Shown here one piece after another: positions 1 to 12,878 of a stretch of 64,000 nt of DNA. Position 1 is the first letter of the stretch. Each line of letters opens with the position of its first letter. Under the pieces are notes generated by a model, which was not told where the DNA came from, did no database searches, and saw nothing but the letters and a program-made list of their open reading frames with translations. Source of the stretch: Amoebophrya sp. A120 (Eukaryota; Sar; Dinophyceae; Syndiniales; Amoebophryaceae); assembly GCA_905178155.1 (NCBI GenBank), contig CAJINV010000017.1:364722-428721 (forward strand), in the 5' to 3' direction. The translations under genes and the position numbers were made by a program.

Positions 1-3000
1 ATCAGACGACCGATAATGGGATCGTGGTATGGAGTGACAACAGCGAATCTCATCGGAATCTGGGCCGATTGCAGGATTACAACACGTGGCGGGCATATTC
101 GGACGAGGGCGGGGAGATGGCGGTGCATAAGAAATTGAAGTTCATCGACCCGAAAACTGGGGAGGAAAGTAACGACAACAGCGGGGGCCGAATGGATCGC
201 AGTGTCAAGGCGTCGGAAGCAAGTGGGTCGTCTGGCTCTGCGGATTCGGGTAAAAAGGAAGGCGAAGGGGAAACAAGCCCAGACTCCGAAAACCCCGAGC
301 AGCCACCGCAGCAGGAGGAAAAGGGGAGACAGCCGGAGGAGCCACTAATGGCCGATCATTTACCGGTGACGCAGCAGGTATTCAAGATTCCCGGGGCGAT
401 TCTGGACGAGATGAAAAGCGGGGAGAAAGTGGATGCGAGTGGCGAGGTGGTTCCGGAAGAGACGCCGGCGGGAACGGAGGAAGGTGGTGGGTCGGGTGAA
501 ACTACGGGTGCAGCTGCAAGTTCCGATGGCGCAGCAGTCGCTGGCGCACCAAGAGAGGAAGGTAAAGAAAAAGATTCCAGCGAGATCACCATGCCGAATG
601 GCGAGAAAGAAGCCATAGGTGGGGAAGAAGTGGCGGGAAAGGGACGTGAATCTGGAACACAAGTGGGTGACCGTGACGCTGGTGCAGCAACTGAAGACAC
701 CGACTCAAAGAAGGATCATGACGGAGAAGGAACTAAGGGCAGTCCTGGAAATGAACCCGCTGAAAAATCAGCCAACTCGGTAAGCGACAAAGAAGACGGG
801 GACCACGGGGCTGGAGGTCACGAAGGCGACTCTCAGGGCCGCAAAGAGGAGGCTACTGCGGCTGCGGACAAGGACGAGAAGAAGTCCGAAGCTAACGAGG
901 AGAAGAAGGACTCAAATTCGGATGATGAGTCCGACAAGACAAAAGTTTCGGAGGAGGAAGACGCGTCGGGAAAAAAACCAGAAGAGTTCGATGATTCTGA
1001 ATCGAAAAAGGACAGTGAAGAAAAAGAGGAGCCCGAAAAAGCGTCAGCAGAGAAGGACTCTGTTGCTGGTGATGCTAAGAAGTCTGAATCGGAATCGTCG
1101 GAAGATAAAAGTGATAAAGAGGACGGAAAAGCCGGGGACGAGCACTCAGAGTCAAGCGACGGTCCCCCGAAGAGCGAACAGGAACACGAGGAAAGCAAGG
1201 ACAGGGGCGATGCCGCAAAAGGAGGTGAAAACGACCACGGGAGGGATGAGGGATCTCCTGGCGATGACAAGGACAAAGATGAGCACGAATCCGGGGCAGC
1301 TACAGAGAATGAGCACGCGGAAGAGGAGCATGAGGAGGCGGAAGAGCATGAACACGAAGAGAAGAGCGGCAGTGGAGGTGCAGAAAACGAGGATATGGAG
1401 GTGCCATCGATATTTACTATCACGCCAGGCCTCATTCGTACCCGGACTGTATCTCTAGCAGTCTCGCGACAACCGAAACTTGCGTGGAATAAAATTAAAG
1501 CTTCCTTCTCTCTGCATATGCATTACTCGATGAGACGAGTGAGATGGAACAGCACCGCGAATGGCCATGTCTGACGTGACAGAAGTTTTTTCACAGGAGA
1601 ACGGGCGAGGACACGAATGGCAACGAGGATGGCGGGCAAGACGACAATGACCAGGACGCCGCTTCTTCCTTCGTGGAAGAGAAGCCTAAGCGTAAGCCAA
1701 GACAGAAGAACGAAGTTTCATCTATCATAGTAAAAAAGCCTGGCAGCACCAGCACCAGCATCGAGAATAGCTCGGCAAGAAACAATGAAGTCGCGTTTAT
1801 ATCAAGAACAAGCAGACCCCAGCATCAGCAACAGCATGCGACAGAGCCAGACCGAGACGAGAAGTGTGTTACTGCGAGCAGCATCAGGCATGTGGACGAG
1901 GCTCGAAAGGATGTTCAGATCCACACTGTCGCAGTGCTGGGTGGCTCACAGAAATATAAAGAAAACCTACATTTGCTGTAATTACTTTGCAACTTTTTAA
2001 CTATACGCGAAAAGGTTTCTAGCGTTTTTCTCAAAGTGTCAACGTGCATAGAAGCAGCATCACGACGCCTGGACAGTCGTTCGCAGTCAGGAGCAATGAC
2101 CCACATGGCCTCGCCGGCGTCCGCTAAGACATCAGAAGCAAACGCAAATGCATTTGCGGAGATATTACCGTATAGGAGGCAAAACGCGGCTAGCTTTAGC
2201 GCAGAGCTCACGTCGCCGGCCTCAAGCGCAACCGCTCCACTACTCGAGATGAACAAACTCCTAGAAGCCAGCGTTCGTGTTGGGCCTGTTGACGATTTAA
2301 CAGTTCAACGACTTAAGCGAAACGCCGTGGTGGCCGGCGTCGCGACAAAGAACCAATTAATGCCGATCGTGTTCCTAAACGAGAGGAATCAAGTTGCCGG
2401 TCGTTTTCACGCTCTTCTCTCACCCCGAGATTTGAACGCGAGGAAGTTGTCCACCATGAGAACCAAGTCGGGTGAAATATTAAAATATATCCAGCTGGCA
2501 CATGACTTGGAGGCGGAAGTTGAATTACAAGAATCTGTCGGGACGGCAATGGAGATAAAAGCGTGGCCAGATGAGGTTGCCAACGGAGATTTCATCGTGA
2601 AGGTAACCATTCAGAAGCACATTGAAGGACAACTCACTCCGCTTCAACTTGAAGGGCAAGTTTCCGTAGAGGAAGTCCGCAATTCTCAAAACCGGGGGTT
2701 GACGGGGGACATGGCAATTCCAGAAGATTGGTCCTGGACATCTTCAAAGGTTCAAAAAAACGGAAACGAGTGGACCTTGCAGGCCCCGCCCGAATCTGAA
2801 CCATCAGACTTTCCGGCCGCGTCAGCGCCGGGATTTGTAGAAACAATTCGATTTCTCAACGACGCAAACCAAGAACCGATTAAAAGGCCCGACTCTGGTA
2901 CAGAGAACATACCTCTGAACCTGAAGCTTGTGATTCAACGTTGGAGACCAGCAGGGGAAGGCATGCGTTTGGTACAATTTTCTTCGAATTCACCCGGTAA

Positions 3001-6000
3001 ATTTTACCAAGACGCACAGGGAAACACTTACTCCTTTCTCGTGGTGGAGGATGCGGTCGTACCGAAACCCATCGAAAACCCGCAACAATCCGCTTCCATG
3101 CCCGAAGACGATGTCGCCGAGGATCCTGCGCACGAGATGCTACATGCTGGAATCCATCCAAGCGATATGCTACGACGCGCTCAAGAACTAGAGCCAGCGG
3201 CAGCTCCGGTAGTGGTCGCGGGAAAGCAAAGGCACGACCACTCCACGAGTAGCGGTCGTGTTGCAGGCAACGTCGCCCGTGCCTTTCGCTGGGCTACGAG
3301 CGGAGGACGACGATCAGCGACTAGTTCATCTGCGTCTTTCATCGAAACCAGACTCGGCGAACACCTATCCGAAAAAGTCCGGATCTCCTCAGTCGACAAA
3401 ACGGAGAAAACGGTAATAAAGCGCACCGAGGCCACGCAGGAAATGCTGGAGCAGGTGAAGAACAAGGTAACAGCTGACATTAAGCAAAGAGTCGAAGACG
3501 ATCGGTGTACACCAGACGGCAAACCTGTCTCCATCGAAGTGCAACTCGACGTCGTCGAGGACCCGACCTCCGAGTCAAACGAAGTCTCGATCAAACTGTT
3601 AAAAAACGGCCAGGAAGTCGCCCAGTCCGAGGACATTGCGAACGAGGTCCGTGAAGAATTCGAATACGAGCTCGGGCAGTTGATGCAGGAGAAAACCGGC
3701 AAGGTGACAGAGGTGGAGCTGACGAGAAAACTGGAACACGGGGATTCCGCCACACCCGTGGTGCTCTGGACCGACGACGGGTCGGAAAATTTCAAGAAGG
3801 GCGACCCGGGGTGGATCATCGTGATTTTCTTCGAGGAGTCTTCCATCCCTTCCGCGGAGCGCGATCTCCGCCGGTTCCGCTACCGGCTCCGCGACCACGT
3901 GGGCCACTACATCATGGCGGCCACGGGGCAGCGGCCGGAGCGGGTGTACGCGAAGAAGATGGAGAGCAGCGTCCCAGCCTCGGTGGAAACGACGTCGGAT
4001 GTGAAGCAGGAAAAAAGGGAGAAGACGGAGGAAGAGAAGGACTTGACCAAGCAGTACGTATGCATTGCAGATATAACATAAACTTCTTCTGGTTCTGTAG
4101 ACGGTGAGCATGCATAAATGCAGATTTTGAAAAAATCCAAAACACAAAGCTTCTCATGCTACAACGGCGGCATCACATGGTGAATCTTGTCATGCACGGT
4201 TGTCATGATTCATTTGTACGCCCACGGTAGATTTTCTGTGCATGATGCGCGGTCGAGTCCAATGCCGTGGACCAAGACTCCAAAGACGAGAACAATGCGA
4301 GCGACAACACGGCAAAACTCGAAGCGAGGGCCTCCAACACGTTGAAAGAGCTCGAAAAAGAAAAGGAAAAAAGCGACGGGCCACCCGCCGCTGCGGAAGA
4401 AAAGTTTCGGAAATCGACAAGTAGTTCCAGCAGCTCTTGGTCCTCAGCATCATCATCGTCTTTTGTCCAGTTAGCGAACAAGAAAACGATGCACCACAAA
4501 GATGAAGTAGACGCACAGGCAGCTGGAAATAATGACCAGGGCGAGGGCAGCGGCGACGAGGAGAAAGGAAAAGACGACGGAGGTAAAGACAAAGAAACTG
4601 CAGACGATAATTCTCCTGCTCCAGCACGACCAGCAGAAGAATCCAATAGTTTGAAGGAGTTCAACGAGTTACCCAGTTTGATTCAGCCCGCCACCGCCGC
4701 AAAAGCGCTGCTCTACATCCGCTACGATGTCCGCGCAGACCCGATTACGGGAGTGAGGAACGATTACTGGAAGGACCCGGGAATCATGAAGCAAGTGGCG
4801 GACGGCTTGTTGCAGTATGGAAGGGGAAGGAGAGTAGATTTTATGTGTCAGTCTCGGTTTCGGAAAATTAACCGAGGTAAACTTTACAAATGTGCATGCT
4901 GAAGTGGTACCTGTCTTGTTTCTAAAATCCACACACGCACAGATTTATTCTCGTTTCCCTTCCATACCCAGCTGATGAAGGGGATTCGAATCGTGACCAT
5001 CGTGTATTCCGTCCAGGGCGGACCCGTCCGGAGCGACCTCCTCGCGGACACAACTGTCGACCCGGTAACTGCCGTCAAAAACGAAGAAGACGCCGCGTCT
5101 GTGGAGACAAAGCACATCTCCAAATCGGGCGAAGTCATTTCCCACGGTGGGGAAACGGACTTGACGATGCTGCTCTTCATCGGATTCGGCGCAATTCTTC
5201 TCCTCGTCGCCTTTCTGCTCTTCTACTTCCGAAGACCCAACAACGACGACGACGATGTTTTCGTCGACCTCCACGACCCAAGACTGGTCCACAGCAGCCG
5301 GGAGCACCAAAGAACCTTCTCCAACGAAGCAACTCCCCGGAGCACGCACTCCTCGCCCGGGCGGGTCAGTTTGGAACGCGGGCAGGTGGAAAAACTACCG
5401 ACGGAAAACGAAAACACCTCCTCCGCCAGTTCGAGCGTGGCCGGCGGAGGGAGTACGCCGAAGAAGGGGGTTTCAGGTTCGCCCGGAGGGAAAGACAATC
5501 GAAAAGGTCTTGCTGCGCCAGCTGCTGCGGGCGGTGGGAAGGGTTCCAGCACAGCAGGAGAGAAGGGAAGTACTGTTGTCGGACAGAAAGCGCCGGGTAG
5601 TCTTGTCGCTGGTGGGAAGGAAGGCACCGTGAACATGGGCTCGGCGGCGCTGGCGTCGATGACGATGCCGGGGAATATGACCATGCCAGGCAACGTGCAG
5701 ATGAAGGGAAAAATGCAGCCGCAACAACCGCACATGCAAGCGGTACCGCAGGCAGCTGGGAGCATAAGTAAGGGAAATATGGTGAAAGGCGGTGCTCCGC
5801 AGCAGGCGAACACAGCAGGAAAAGCAGGGCCAGGAGGAGCAGCTGCGGGACCGACTGCTAATCAACATCAACAAGCAGCACCAGGAGGTCATCTTGCTGG
5901 AAGTAAAGCGATGAAGGGAGGACCTCGACCAGGGGCGGGAGGACCACCAGCTGCCGCCCACAATCCAAACGCCAGTATGAATTCATCTGCGCAGATGATG

Positions 6001-6642
6001 ATGAAACAGCCGCCGCCGGCAGCGTCCGGTAGTGTGATCGCGCCGCATAAAGGCGGACCAGCTGGTATGCCGCCGAAGCCGACCGGTGCCGCGGGTCCAC
6101 CGCCAAAGCCGGGACAAGTAGCACCGCAGCATCAGCACCAGCCTGTGGGAGCGAAGAAGCCAGCAGGTGTGGCGCCAGCCCCCGGAGCAGGCGGAGCGCC
6201 GGCAAACAAGCCCGGTGGTAGTTCCCCACCTGGAGCGAAAGGTCCGCCGGGAAAACACCCGCCTGGAGGCGCGCCACAACCCGCAAAAGCGGGCGGACAA
6301 CAAATTTCTCCAGCGCAAGCAGGAAAAGTAGGAGCCGTACAGGCAAAGGGGGGTGCTGGTCAACAGGCGGCGCAAGAACATGTACCGCCCGGCGGTGCAG
6401 GGAAGATGCCAGACGGGGCGAAGGGAATGATGAAGCCGGGCGGTGCTGGGGACATGTTGAAAGGTGGCGGTGGAAAGCTGGTTGACATGAAAGGTGGCGG
6501 AAAGCCGGTTGAGATGAAAGGTGGTGGAAAGCCGATCGAAATGAAAGGCATGATGAACAAACCGGCAGGAGATCACACAAAGGGAATGGTGAGGCAAGTC
6601 AGTGCGGCTGGCCCACCCGGGGAGGCGAAAGGGAAAAAGTAG
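1..6642 (+). CDS. Single-pass membrane protein, acidic ectodomain and Gly/Pro/Ala/Lys-rich tail (5' partial)
   Basis: The first exon is open from base 3, so the gene starts upstream of the window. Proposed exons: 1 to about 1400, about 1583 to 1977, 2023-4057, 4258-4833 and 4972-6642. The last three junctions are in-frame GT-AG introns (45, 200 and 138 nt); the first intron's acceptor is uncertain (1582 or 1596). Exon 1 is almost entirely Glu/Asp/Lys/Ser/Gly. The 2023-4057 exon encodes about 680 residues with no family I recognise. A hydrophobic segment (about 5164-5229, TMLLFIGFGAILLLVAFLLFYF) followed by Arg-Arg marks one membrane span. The C-terminal 450 residues are Gly/Pro/Ala/Gln/Met/Lys-rich with short repeats such as KGGGKPVEM. 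Likely a surface protein with a disordered cytoplasmic tail; function unknown. That exons 1-2 belong to the same gene as exon 3 rests on frame continuity only. Confidence 0.6.
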
Positions 6643-7671
6643 TGCGCGAGGAGGAATCCGATTTTTTTTCACTGCTTCGATCTGATTTTCGATAGCATCT
6701 TTTTTTTTTTAATTTGTTACCTCCGGATTTTTAGCAGTTTACCCAGAAAAAAAGTGCAGATATTTCGTTAGTCCCATGTTTCAGTTTAACGACTAACTTT
6801 TAGCAAAAACTCCTTTAAGACTTGTTAAGATACTTTTAGCAACTTCTTACGCAAAATTAATGGAAATTGAAAGTGACGACCCTGCGGTCACTGCGATACT
6901 TTTTTATGCAGATGAAATGCGAGTCTTCCGTAGGGGCAGGAGGCTGGTTGTCCCAGGATATAATGAAGCTTTTTCTTGGTTCATGTATGATGATGCTTCT
7001 TCTACCTAGCGTACAGTTTTCAAAATGAAAATAGGCTGGCCACTGACCACACCAACCTGTACATCATGAAAATGCACTGTGCCAGCATGTGGCTTCGTTA
7101 CAAACCAAGAACTTTTTTTTACCACGCCCCCTTTTTTTCCTCTGCCAAGCAGTTTTACACACATACGCAGTTTGGCTTTAGTTGTCTACTAGAATCGCAC
7201 AGTACAGCAACAAAGGAACAATTTCGAACAACAAATCTATCAAAGTAGACGACGTTTTGATTTTTTTACAAATGAACAGGAGTCATTGTCATGCAAGGCG
7301 AATCTTCCTTGCTTCAGATCGATGATTGCACAATCAGCGACTCATCGGGAGGATGAAACGCGAAATATGGTTGGTAGTGGTTCAAGCGGCTTTTTTTTTG
7401 CGTAAAAACGTTCGGAGGTGGCGTCTGAGCGCATGTTGTCAGAGGAGTTGTTGAGAGAGGAGAAAAAGTACGGACGGCTCATGAGCTGGGAGAGCACAAC
7501 GCAATTCCGTGACTCAGTCAGCCGTGGCCCAGGTGTTTTTTTTTCATTTGTTGCGCTTCCGCTTCCGCTTCTACTTTTCGCTCATTGTTATAACAAGAGA
7601 CGCGACCACTTCTTGTTTGTAGCTTCATCGGTAGAAACAAGCCGGACATCCGAAAAGCTGCCGAAAAAAAG
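6643..7671. other. Intergenic, AT-rich with T-runs
   Basis: No supported gene. There are several T-runs of eight or more. A short open stretch at 7433-7533 could be an upstream exon of the next gene, but I could not join it in frame. Confidence 0.4.
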
Positions 7672-8222
7672 ATGTTGTCCCGAGCAATCGGACGTGGCCT
7701 CCGCGCCAACCAGTCAGTAACGAACTTCAGCCAGAGGACAGGTTTGTAGGGTTCTTTTGCTGATTCTTTTCTTGCACGATGGGCACGACACTGATGTTTG
7801 AAGATCAAGATGTAGAGAGCACGCATACCCAATGTGTAGTAGAGCTCCTTCATGTATACCGGCAATCGCTGATACATACAACTCAAATTACTTTGAAAAC
7901 TTCGAACTATCAGCCCAACGCCAGTTCGCCGACGCTGCCGCCAAGCCAAAGGCGCTAGGCCAGAGCACGGCGACGCAAACACCCATTCTGTACTACAACA
8001 GCACGCAACAAGCCACGTCGTCGATCAATCACCGCATGTTCTACGTGAACGTCGTCGGTATGATACGATGCGATCGATTGATTCATTATTCTGTATCAAA
8101 TCTTGTTTATGATGTTTTCCACTTCTATCACTGCAGCGCGCATGAGAAACTTTCACAAACCACAAAAACTAACAGCAATGATGGCGGTCGCGGATGCCTT
8201 CAATACCCTGGTGGACTTTTGA
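7672..8222 (+). CDS. Small hypothetical protein, possible mitochondrial presequence
   Basis: Three exons, 7672-7741, 7845-8057 and 8137-8222, joined by GT-AG introns of 103 and 79 nt. Both junctions are phase 1 and close in frame to 121 aa plus a stop. The N-terminus (MLSRAIGRGLRANQSVTNFSQR) is basic, amphipathic and lacks acidic residues, like a mitochondrial targeting peptide. The rest has no family I recognise; it ends MMAVADAFNTLVDF. The reading before this ATG is also open back to an AG at 7631-7632, so an upstream exon is possible. The call rests on consistent splice phases in a stretch of otherwise non-coding composition. Confidence 0.45.
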
Positions 8223-9229
8223 AGGAGATGCGCAAAGGACGCACGGGGCGTTTCTTAGTTCCTCCAACCCGTCTGTGCTTCCGCGTGGAAGTGTGACAAA
8301 AACGCAATATCCTCGGGTCAAGTTCAAGAAACCTCTAAATTTGACACGATTTTTTCACATTCACAGACTACTCCGACGGCGGTTTAAGAACATAATAAAG
8401 CTGAAGTCACAGCATCAGGAGATTCAGTTTTCTCAACAAAAAGTGTTTTTGAAGTACGAGGCTCCTGCTTTATCGCAAGAAAGTTGTTCCCAATTCAAGA
8501 CGATCATGAGCTCAGGCAGAAGAAAAAATCTACCCGAAGTCGATCTTCTTCTTCCTTATGGTGGCCGTGCAAAAAATACCCAAATGGGTTCCTCGTAGTT
8601 CCGGATCGGGCAATGCTGTAGTGCATCATGAGAATGAAGTGCACAGCTGTTGCAGAAAATGAAAGAGCCCTGCTGGCCCTACCGTCGGTCACGCCAAAGC
8701 CTCAACTGATCATGATCTAGTATAGTAAATTCAAAGATACAACACTACTAGCAACTGGTGTTGCCCAGATTGATGTTTCTGTGGCTTGTAAAAACGAAGC
8801 ACACAAATAATATTGTTTTACCTTCTTTCGGTCGTGTAAGCCTTCTACGGGTTGCGTGACTTCGCACCGCAACATCTTCGGTAACGGTCCTGCTGCTGGT
8901 GATGAAATCGACATTTTCATGGTGAGATGTCGATAACTCTCCTCTCCAACTTGTTTGTCAGCAGGATTGTATTGCTCTTAATCTTATCACACCGTATGTA
9001 CCTTGAAAAGTATACACAAAATCCTCGGCAAATTTGGTAAATTCAAATTTTTACCCACCTAACAAGTACAATCAAACCTAAATTTCAACTTAAATAAGTT
9101 TTCGCCTTCTAGCTACCCGGCTATACCATCTTTCCGCTTCATAATCCCTCATCTCAACAAGTAGTCAATATTTTTCTAAAAACCACTTCTAACTTTGTGC
9201 GTAAAAACACTCAAGGCAATAAAGCTAAA
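8223..9229. other. Intergenic, AT-rich
   Basis: Nothing assignable. Open frames here are short and of non-coding composition. It would hold the 5' region of the lipoxygenase-like gene. Confidence 0.4.
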
Positions 9230-12200
9230 ATGGCCCTTCTCAGCCTGTCCGTGTCTCCACCCGCGGCCGCTCTTGCTGGTGACGAGACGGGCGAGTCGGC
9301 GCTCTTGGAGGCGTATTTGCGCAAAAACCATTCTCCTCGGAGTTCGCGAATCGAATTACAGGAACCCCTCGAAGACGAGTTTGACATCCTGGAAGAGGAG
9401 CTTTTGCGCATCGAAAGGGAAGACTATGACGAGTTCGAGCGAACAATTGGTGGACCGCACGCTGGCTCTACGTCCTCTACCCGGACAATCTACACGTCGA
9501 AGAAGGATTCGACTAGACCGATTCCGGCTACAAAGGTGGTACACGACACGAACACCCACCCCCCGGCGCACAATAACAACGCGGATCAATTTCATCATGG
9601 GCAAAATTCCCGTGCCGTGGAGGCGGTTTTGACAGCGTTAGACGTGTCGCAAATCGTCGTGCAAGGAGTCAAGTCCGTTTTCAAGGTCGACGCGGAGACA
9701 AAGCAAAACAAGGAACAAAACTTGAAGTTCGAACCGGTTGGCCGGAGCGGAAACAACATTGATCACCACCTGCAATACGACCACATCCCGTTTCTCACCA
9801 TTGACCGATCTAGTACAACTGCCTCAGGTGCTGGAGCCGACACCACAACCAACATGATCCCGCACCTGAATCCGGCAAACGCGGTGAAATCGCGTTTCAA
9901 CAGCTACGAGAAACGCGTGCACAAGATGACTTTCAACGACAATTTGTCCTACGAGTGGATCGTGACAGACGAGAAGCATTCCAACGTGTTGCACGAAACC
10001 GCTTGGCTGGCTGTCGCGCCCCCGGCAGGAGATGCTAATGTTACTTCTTCTACTGCACCAGGAGCTACTGGAGGCCCGCCAACTTCTCTGTCTACTTCAT
10101 CCAGCACGGTCCTTTCCGCGAACTTCCTGCCCCAGTTTCGCCTGATGCTGGAAGACATCAAGGAAAATGAGCGGCTGCCCCTGGTTCCGGCCTTCACACA
10201 GATGATCTGCTCCGTGGCGCAGCAGACCGTGAAAACGGCCCAGAAGACCGATTCCCGGGAGGTGAAAAAAGTCCTCCGCGGGTTCGAAGGCTACAGCGGC
10301 CATGTGGCGGATGCGAAAACGCAGCAATCTGATGTGCACAAGCAGGGACAAAAACAGTTGTTGGAGAAAATCCGCGAAAAGGGGTTTTTGGGCACATTTT
10401 TTGCAGGACACCTTCAAGGGCAGGAACAAGAAGACGCGACGAATTATGGTGAAAATAAGGAGCAAGATCACAACGAGCAGAACAAAAATAATTCCACTTC
10501 CTGGTACAACGAAAAGTACCAGATTCTCGATGGGGCGCTGCAATTTCTCCGCTACGATGAGGACGAATCCCCGGTGAAGATTGTGTTGAAGGGTTTGATT
10601 TGGCACAACCTCGCGTCGATCGACTACGTTTGTCGGTACGAGAAAAAAGAACCTCTGGACGAACTCGACATAGCCAAACGGTTCTACTTTCAGAACCACT
10701 TTGAATCTCAATTAATCCGCCAGAGATACGCGGGGAACGACATTCAGCCAGAGGAGATCTCTGTTTGGGGCGATTTGGTATCGGACCAAGCCCTGAGCGA
10801 CCTGGCCTTCAAAGGCTTAGGAATGTACTACGTCCGCCGCTTCGAGAAGCAGGGAAGAACGGTTTCGCCGGCTTCTAGTACGACATCAACATCATCTCCC
10901 ACGAGTCGTACTGGTAAGAAGCACAAGAATCAAGAACTACCTATGCAGGAAGACAGCAAGGACGTGCAAAATCTGGAGAGGTTCGCAAGAAACCACTTTG
11001 AGAGTGATGCCCAAGATGAACTTTGCGAAAATTTCGTGAACCAGATGCTGCAGCAGGTGGAGTTTCTGATCGACTTTTCCGCCATGGCGGAGTGCGAAAC
11101 GCGGGAGGGATTGGAACGTTGCGGCGCGGTTGCGTATTTTGACAAGAGCCGGAAGGTCGTCGCGATTTACTACTGCGAATGGAAGCGGTTTTTCTTTCCG
11201 ACCGTTGAGTCAAAGAAATTTGGCGGCAAGGGCATCGCGGTGCCCGGCTGCTTCGTCAAAGAACAAAACTGGTTTGTGGGAGGCGGCTCTGAGGACGGTA
11301 ATGAAACTAAAACTTCCCGTGCGGGTGTGAGGAATCAGCCGGTGCCGAATCGTGGAGCCTGCTACTTGTATCCGCCGAGAACTGTAAATCAGCAAGCCGA
11401 AGCACCATCAAAGGAAGTGAATTTCTCCGAATTGTTCACGGCTGAAGGAATAACAGATCTACCTAAGGCCGCTGCAAGAACTGCTCAGGAGCACCAGCAG
11501 CGAAACAATTTTGAGCAGGAGCGCATCAAACATAGCCTCTACAATCTGCTGGACTGGGAGCGCGCGAAATTTGCGTTCCGGTCCGCCATGTTCACCTACT
11601 GCACTCTACGGTCCCACCTCTTCGAACTGCATTGGGTCATCTCCAACGGCCTGGCCGTCGCCGCCAGGAAGTTGCCGAAAGGCCACTTTCTGCGGAAGAT
11701 CCTGAAGGCCCACACATTCCGGACGGTGGCGATCAACTGGTCCAGCGTGATGATTCTACTTCCGGAAAACATGCTGGCCTTCCGGGTGTTTCCGTTTTCC
11801 AAAACGGGGTGGCAGAAGTTTTTCACCAACTGTTTAGTCGAGTGGAAATACATGACACTGGAGGAAAAGATTAAGGAGAAAAACCTGCACTTCGAAACCA
11901 CGGGTGAGCCGAACATCCGGCTCGCGCAAAACAACTTCGAACTCAAGCAGATTCTCCGCAAACACGTGAGCGACTTGCTGAAAACTGAATACGATGAAGT
12001 GGATGAGCTGTATGAAGACACGCACGTGCAAGATTTCTACAACGACTTCCGGCAGCAGCTCCGTCTGCCACGAGAAACCGATCAGCAAGCCTTCAAGCGG
12101 AACCACTTCGGGTTGCCGAAGTTCGACTTTGGGGGCACGACCAGCGGAGGTGACCGTACTATCAATGCGCGAAGCTCGGACCAGAACGACGTGAGTGTTA

Positions 12201-12878
12201 AAACGATGCAGAGGTTCTGGGACACGTTGGTGGACTTCGTCGCGGAGGGGTATGCAAGAAAAAAACTGTGTTAGTGTAAGTCTTTTGGGAAAACAGCATC
12301 ACAAGTTTGTCTGCCAGGACAGGAAAAACTTGTGATGCGCAGATAGGAAGGGAAAACACATAGGAAGCGAGCCGATCATGCATGTCGAGCATGACAAGTG
12401 TAACTGTTTTGCTTTTTCTGCATCACAGATTTACATTAACACAGTTTTTTTCTTGGACAAGGAGATCTGCATGGTGACTGGCGGCCACCTGCTGCTTGGC
12501 TCTTTGTCGGAGTACTTCTCTGACTGCAACGTGTGGAGCGGAAAGATTTACAAGGACAGTCGACTACACTCCGACGATTTACAAGTCTGCTGTGCGGCCG
12601 ATCTCGACTCCTACTTGCTGGGCTTGATGCTGCTTGTCGCCACCGGAGCGCAGCAGCCCTTGCTGCTGGACGAGCATTGGCTGGAGCAGATCTATTCCCT
12701 GGATAAAGAAGAGGAGCAGGAAAAAGAGAAATTAGCGCAGAAGAAAATAATCGTGTTGAACACGAAAAACGAGCTGCTGGCCTTGGTTCACCGCATTCAG
12801 GAACGGAATAAGGGAGAAGAGAACGTGAAGTGGAACGCATGCAATCCGGTAAAGATGGAAAGTTCCGTATCGATTTAG
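9230..12878 (+). CDS. Lipoxygenase-like protein with altered iron ligands
   Basis: Exons 9230-12250 and 12465-12878 give 1144 aa once the TIR element and one flank copy are removed. ATG 9230 is chosen because it opens a signal-like peptide (MALLSLSVSPPAAALAG); an in-frame GTG lies upstream. Residues about 791-830 match the lipoxygenase iron-site helix: spacing H-x4-H-x17-H and then AH is kept (H796, H801, H819, H828), followed by FRTVAIN. The first canonical ligand His is Cys791 here. The third ligand His is H1015 (TGGH), but the Asn four residues on is Gly1019. The chain ends SSVSI, matching the family's invariant C-terminal Ile ligand. At 1144 aa it is much longer than typical 660-900 aa lipoxygenases, with a divergent N-terminal half in which no PLAT domain is obvious. 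Family membership is likely; dioxygenase activity is doubtful. Confidence 0.72.
12251..12459. mobile_element. Introner-like TIR element in the lipoxygenase-like gene
   Basis: A perfect 19-bp inverted repeat, CAAGAAAAAAACTGTGTTA, lies at 12255-12273 and inverted at 12437-12455. Flanking 5-mers are AGGGG (12246-12250) and AGGAG (12460-12464), a target duplication with one change. Removing the element and one copy joins DFVAE to ICMVTGGH, restoring the segment leading into the third metal-ligand His. A GT-AG alternative (12270-12444) is in frame but would add residues from the TIRs. A second inner hairpin pairs ATCACAAGTTT (12299-12309) with AAACTTGTGAT. Confidence 0.85.

Noticed and set aside
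4058-4257. Possible introner in the first gene
   Set aside because: It has the internal TTGTCATGC motif, but no inverted ends and no 5-bp duplication. Kept as an ordinary GT-AG intron.
5858-6672. Minus-strand open frames of 229-240 codons opposite the Gly/Pro-rich tail
   Set aside because: They mirror the biased codon use of the + strand exon and have no recognisable content.
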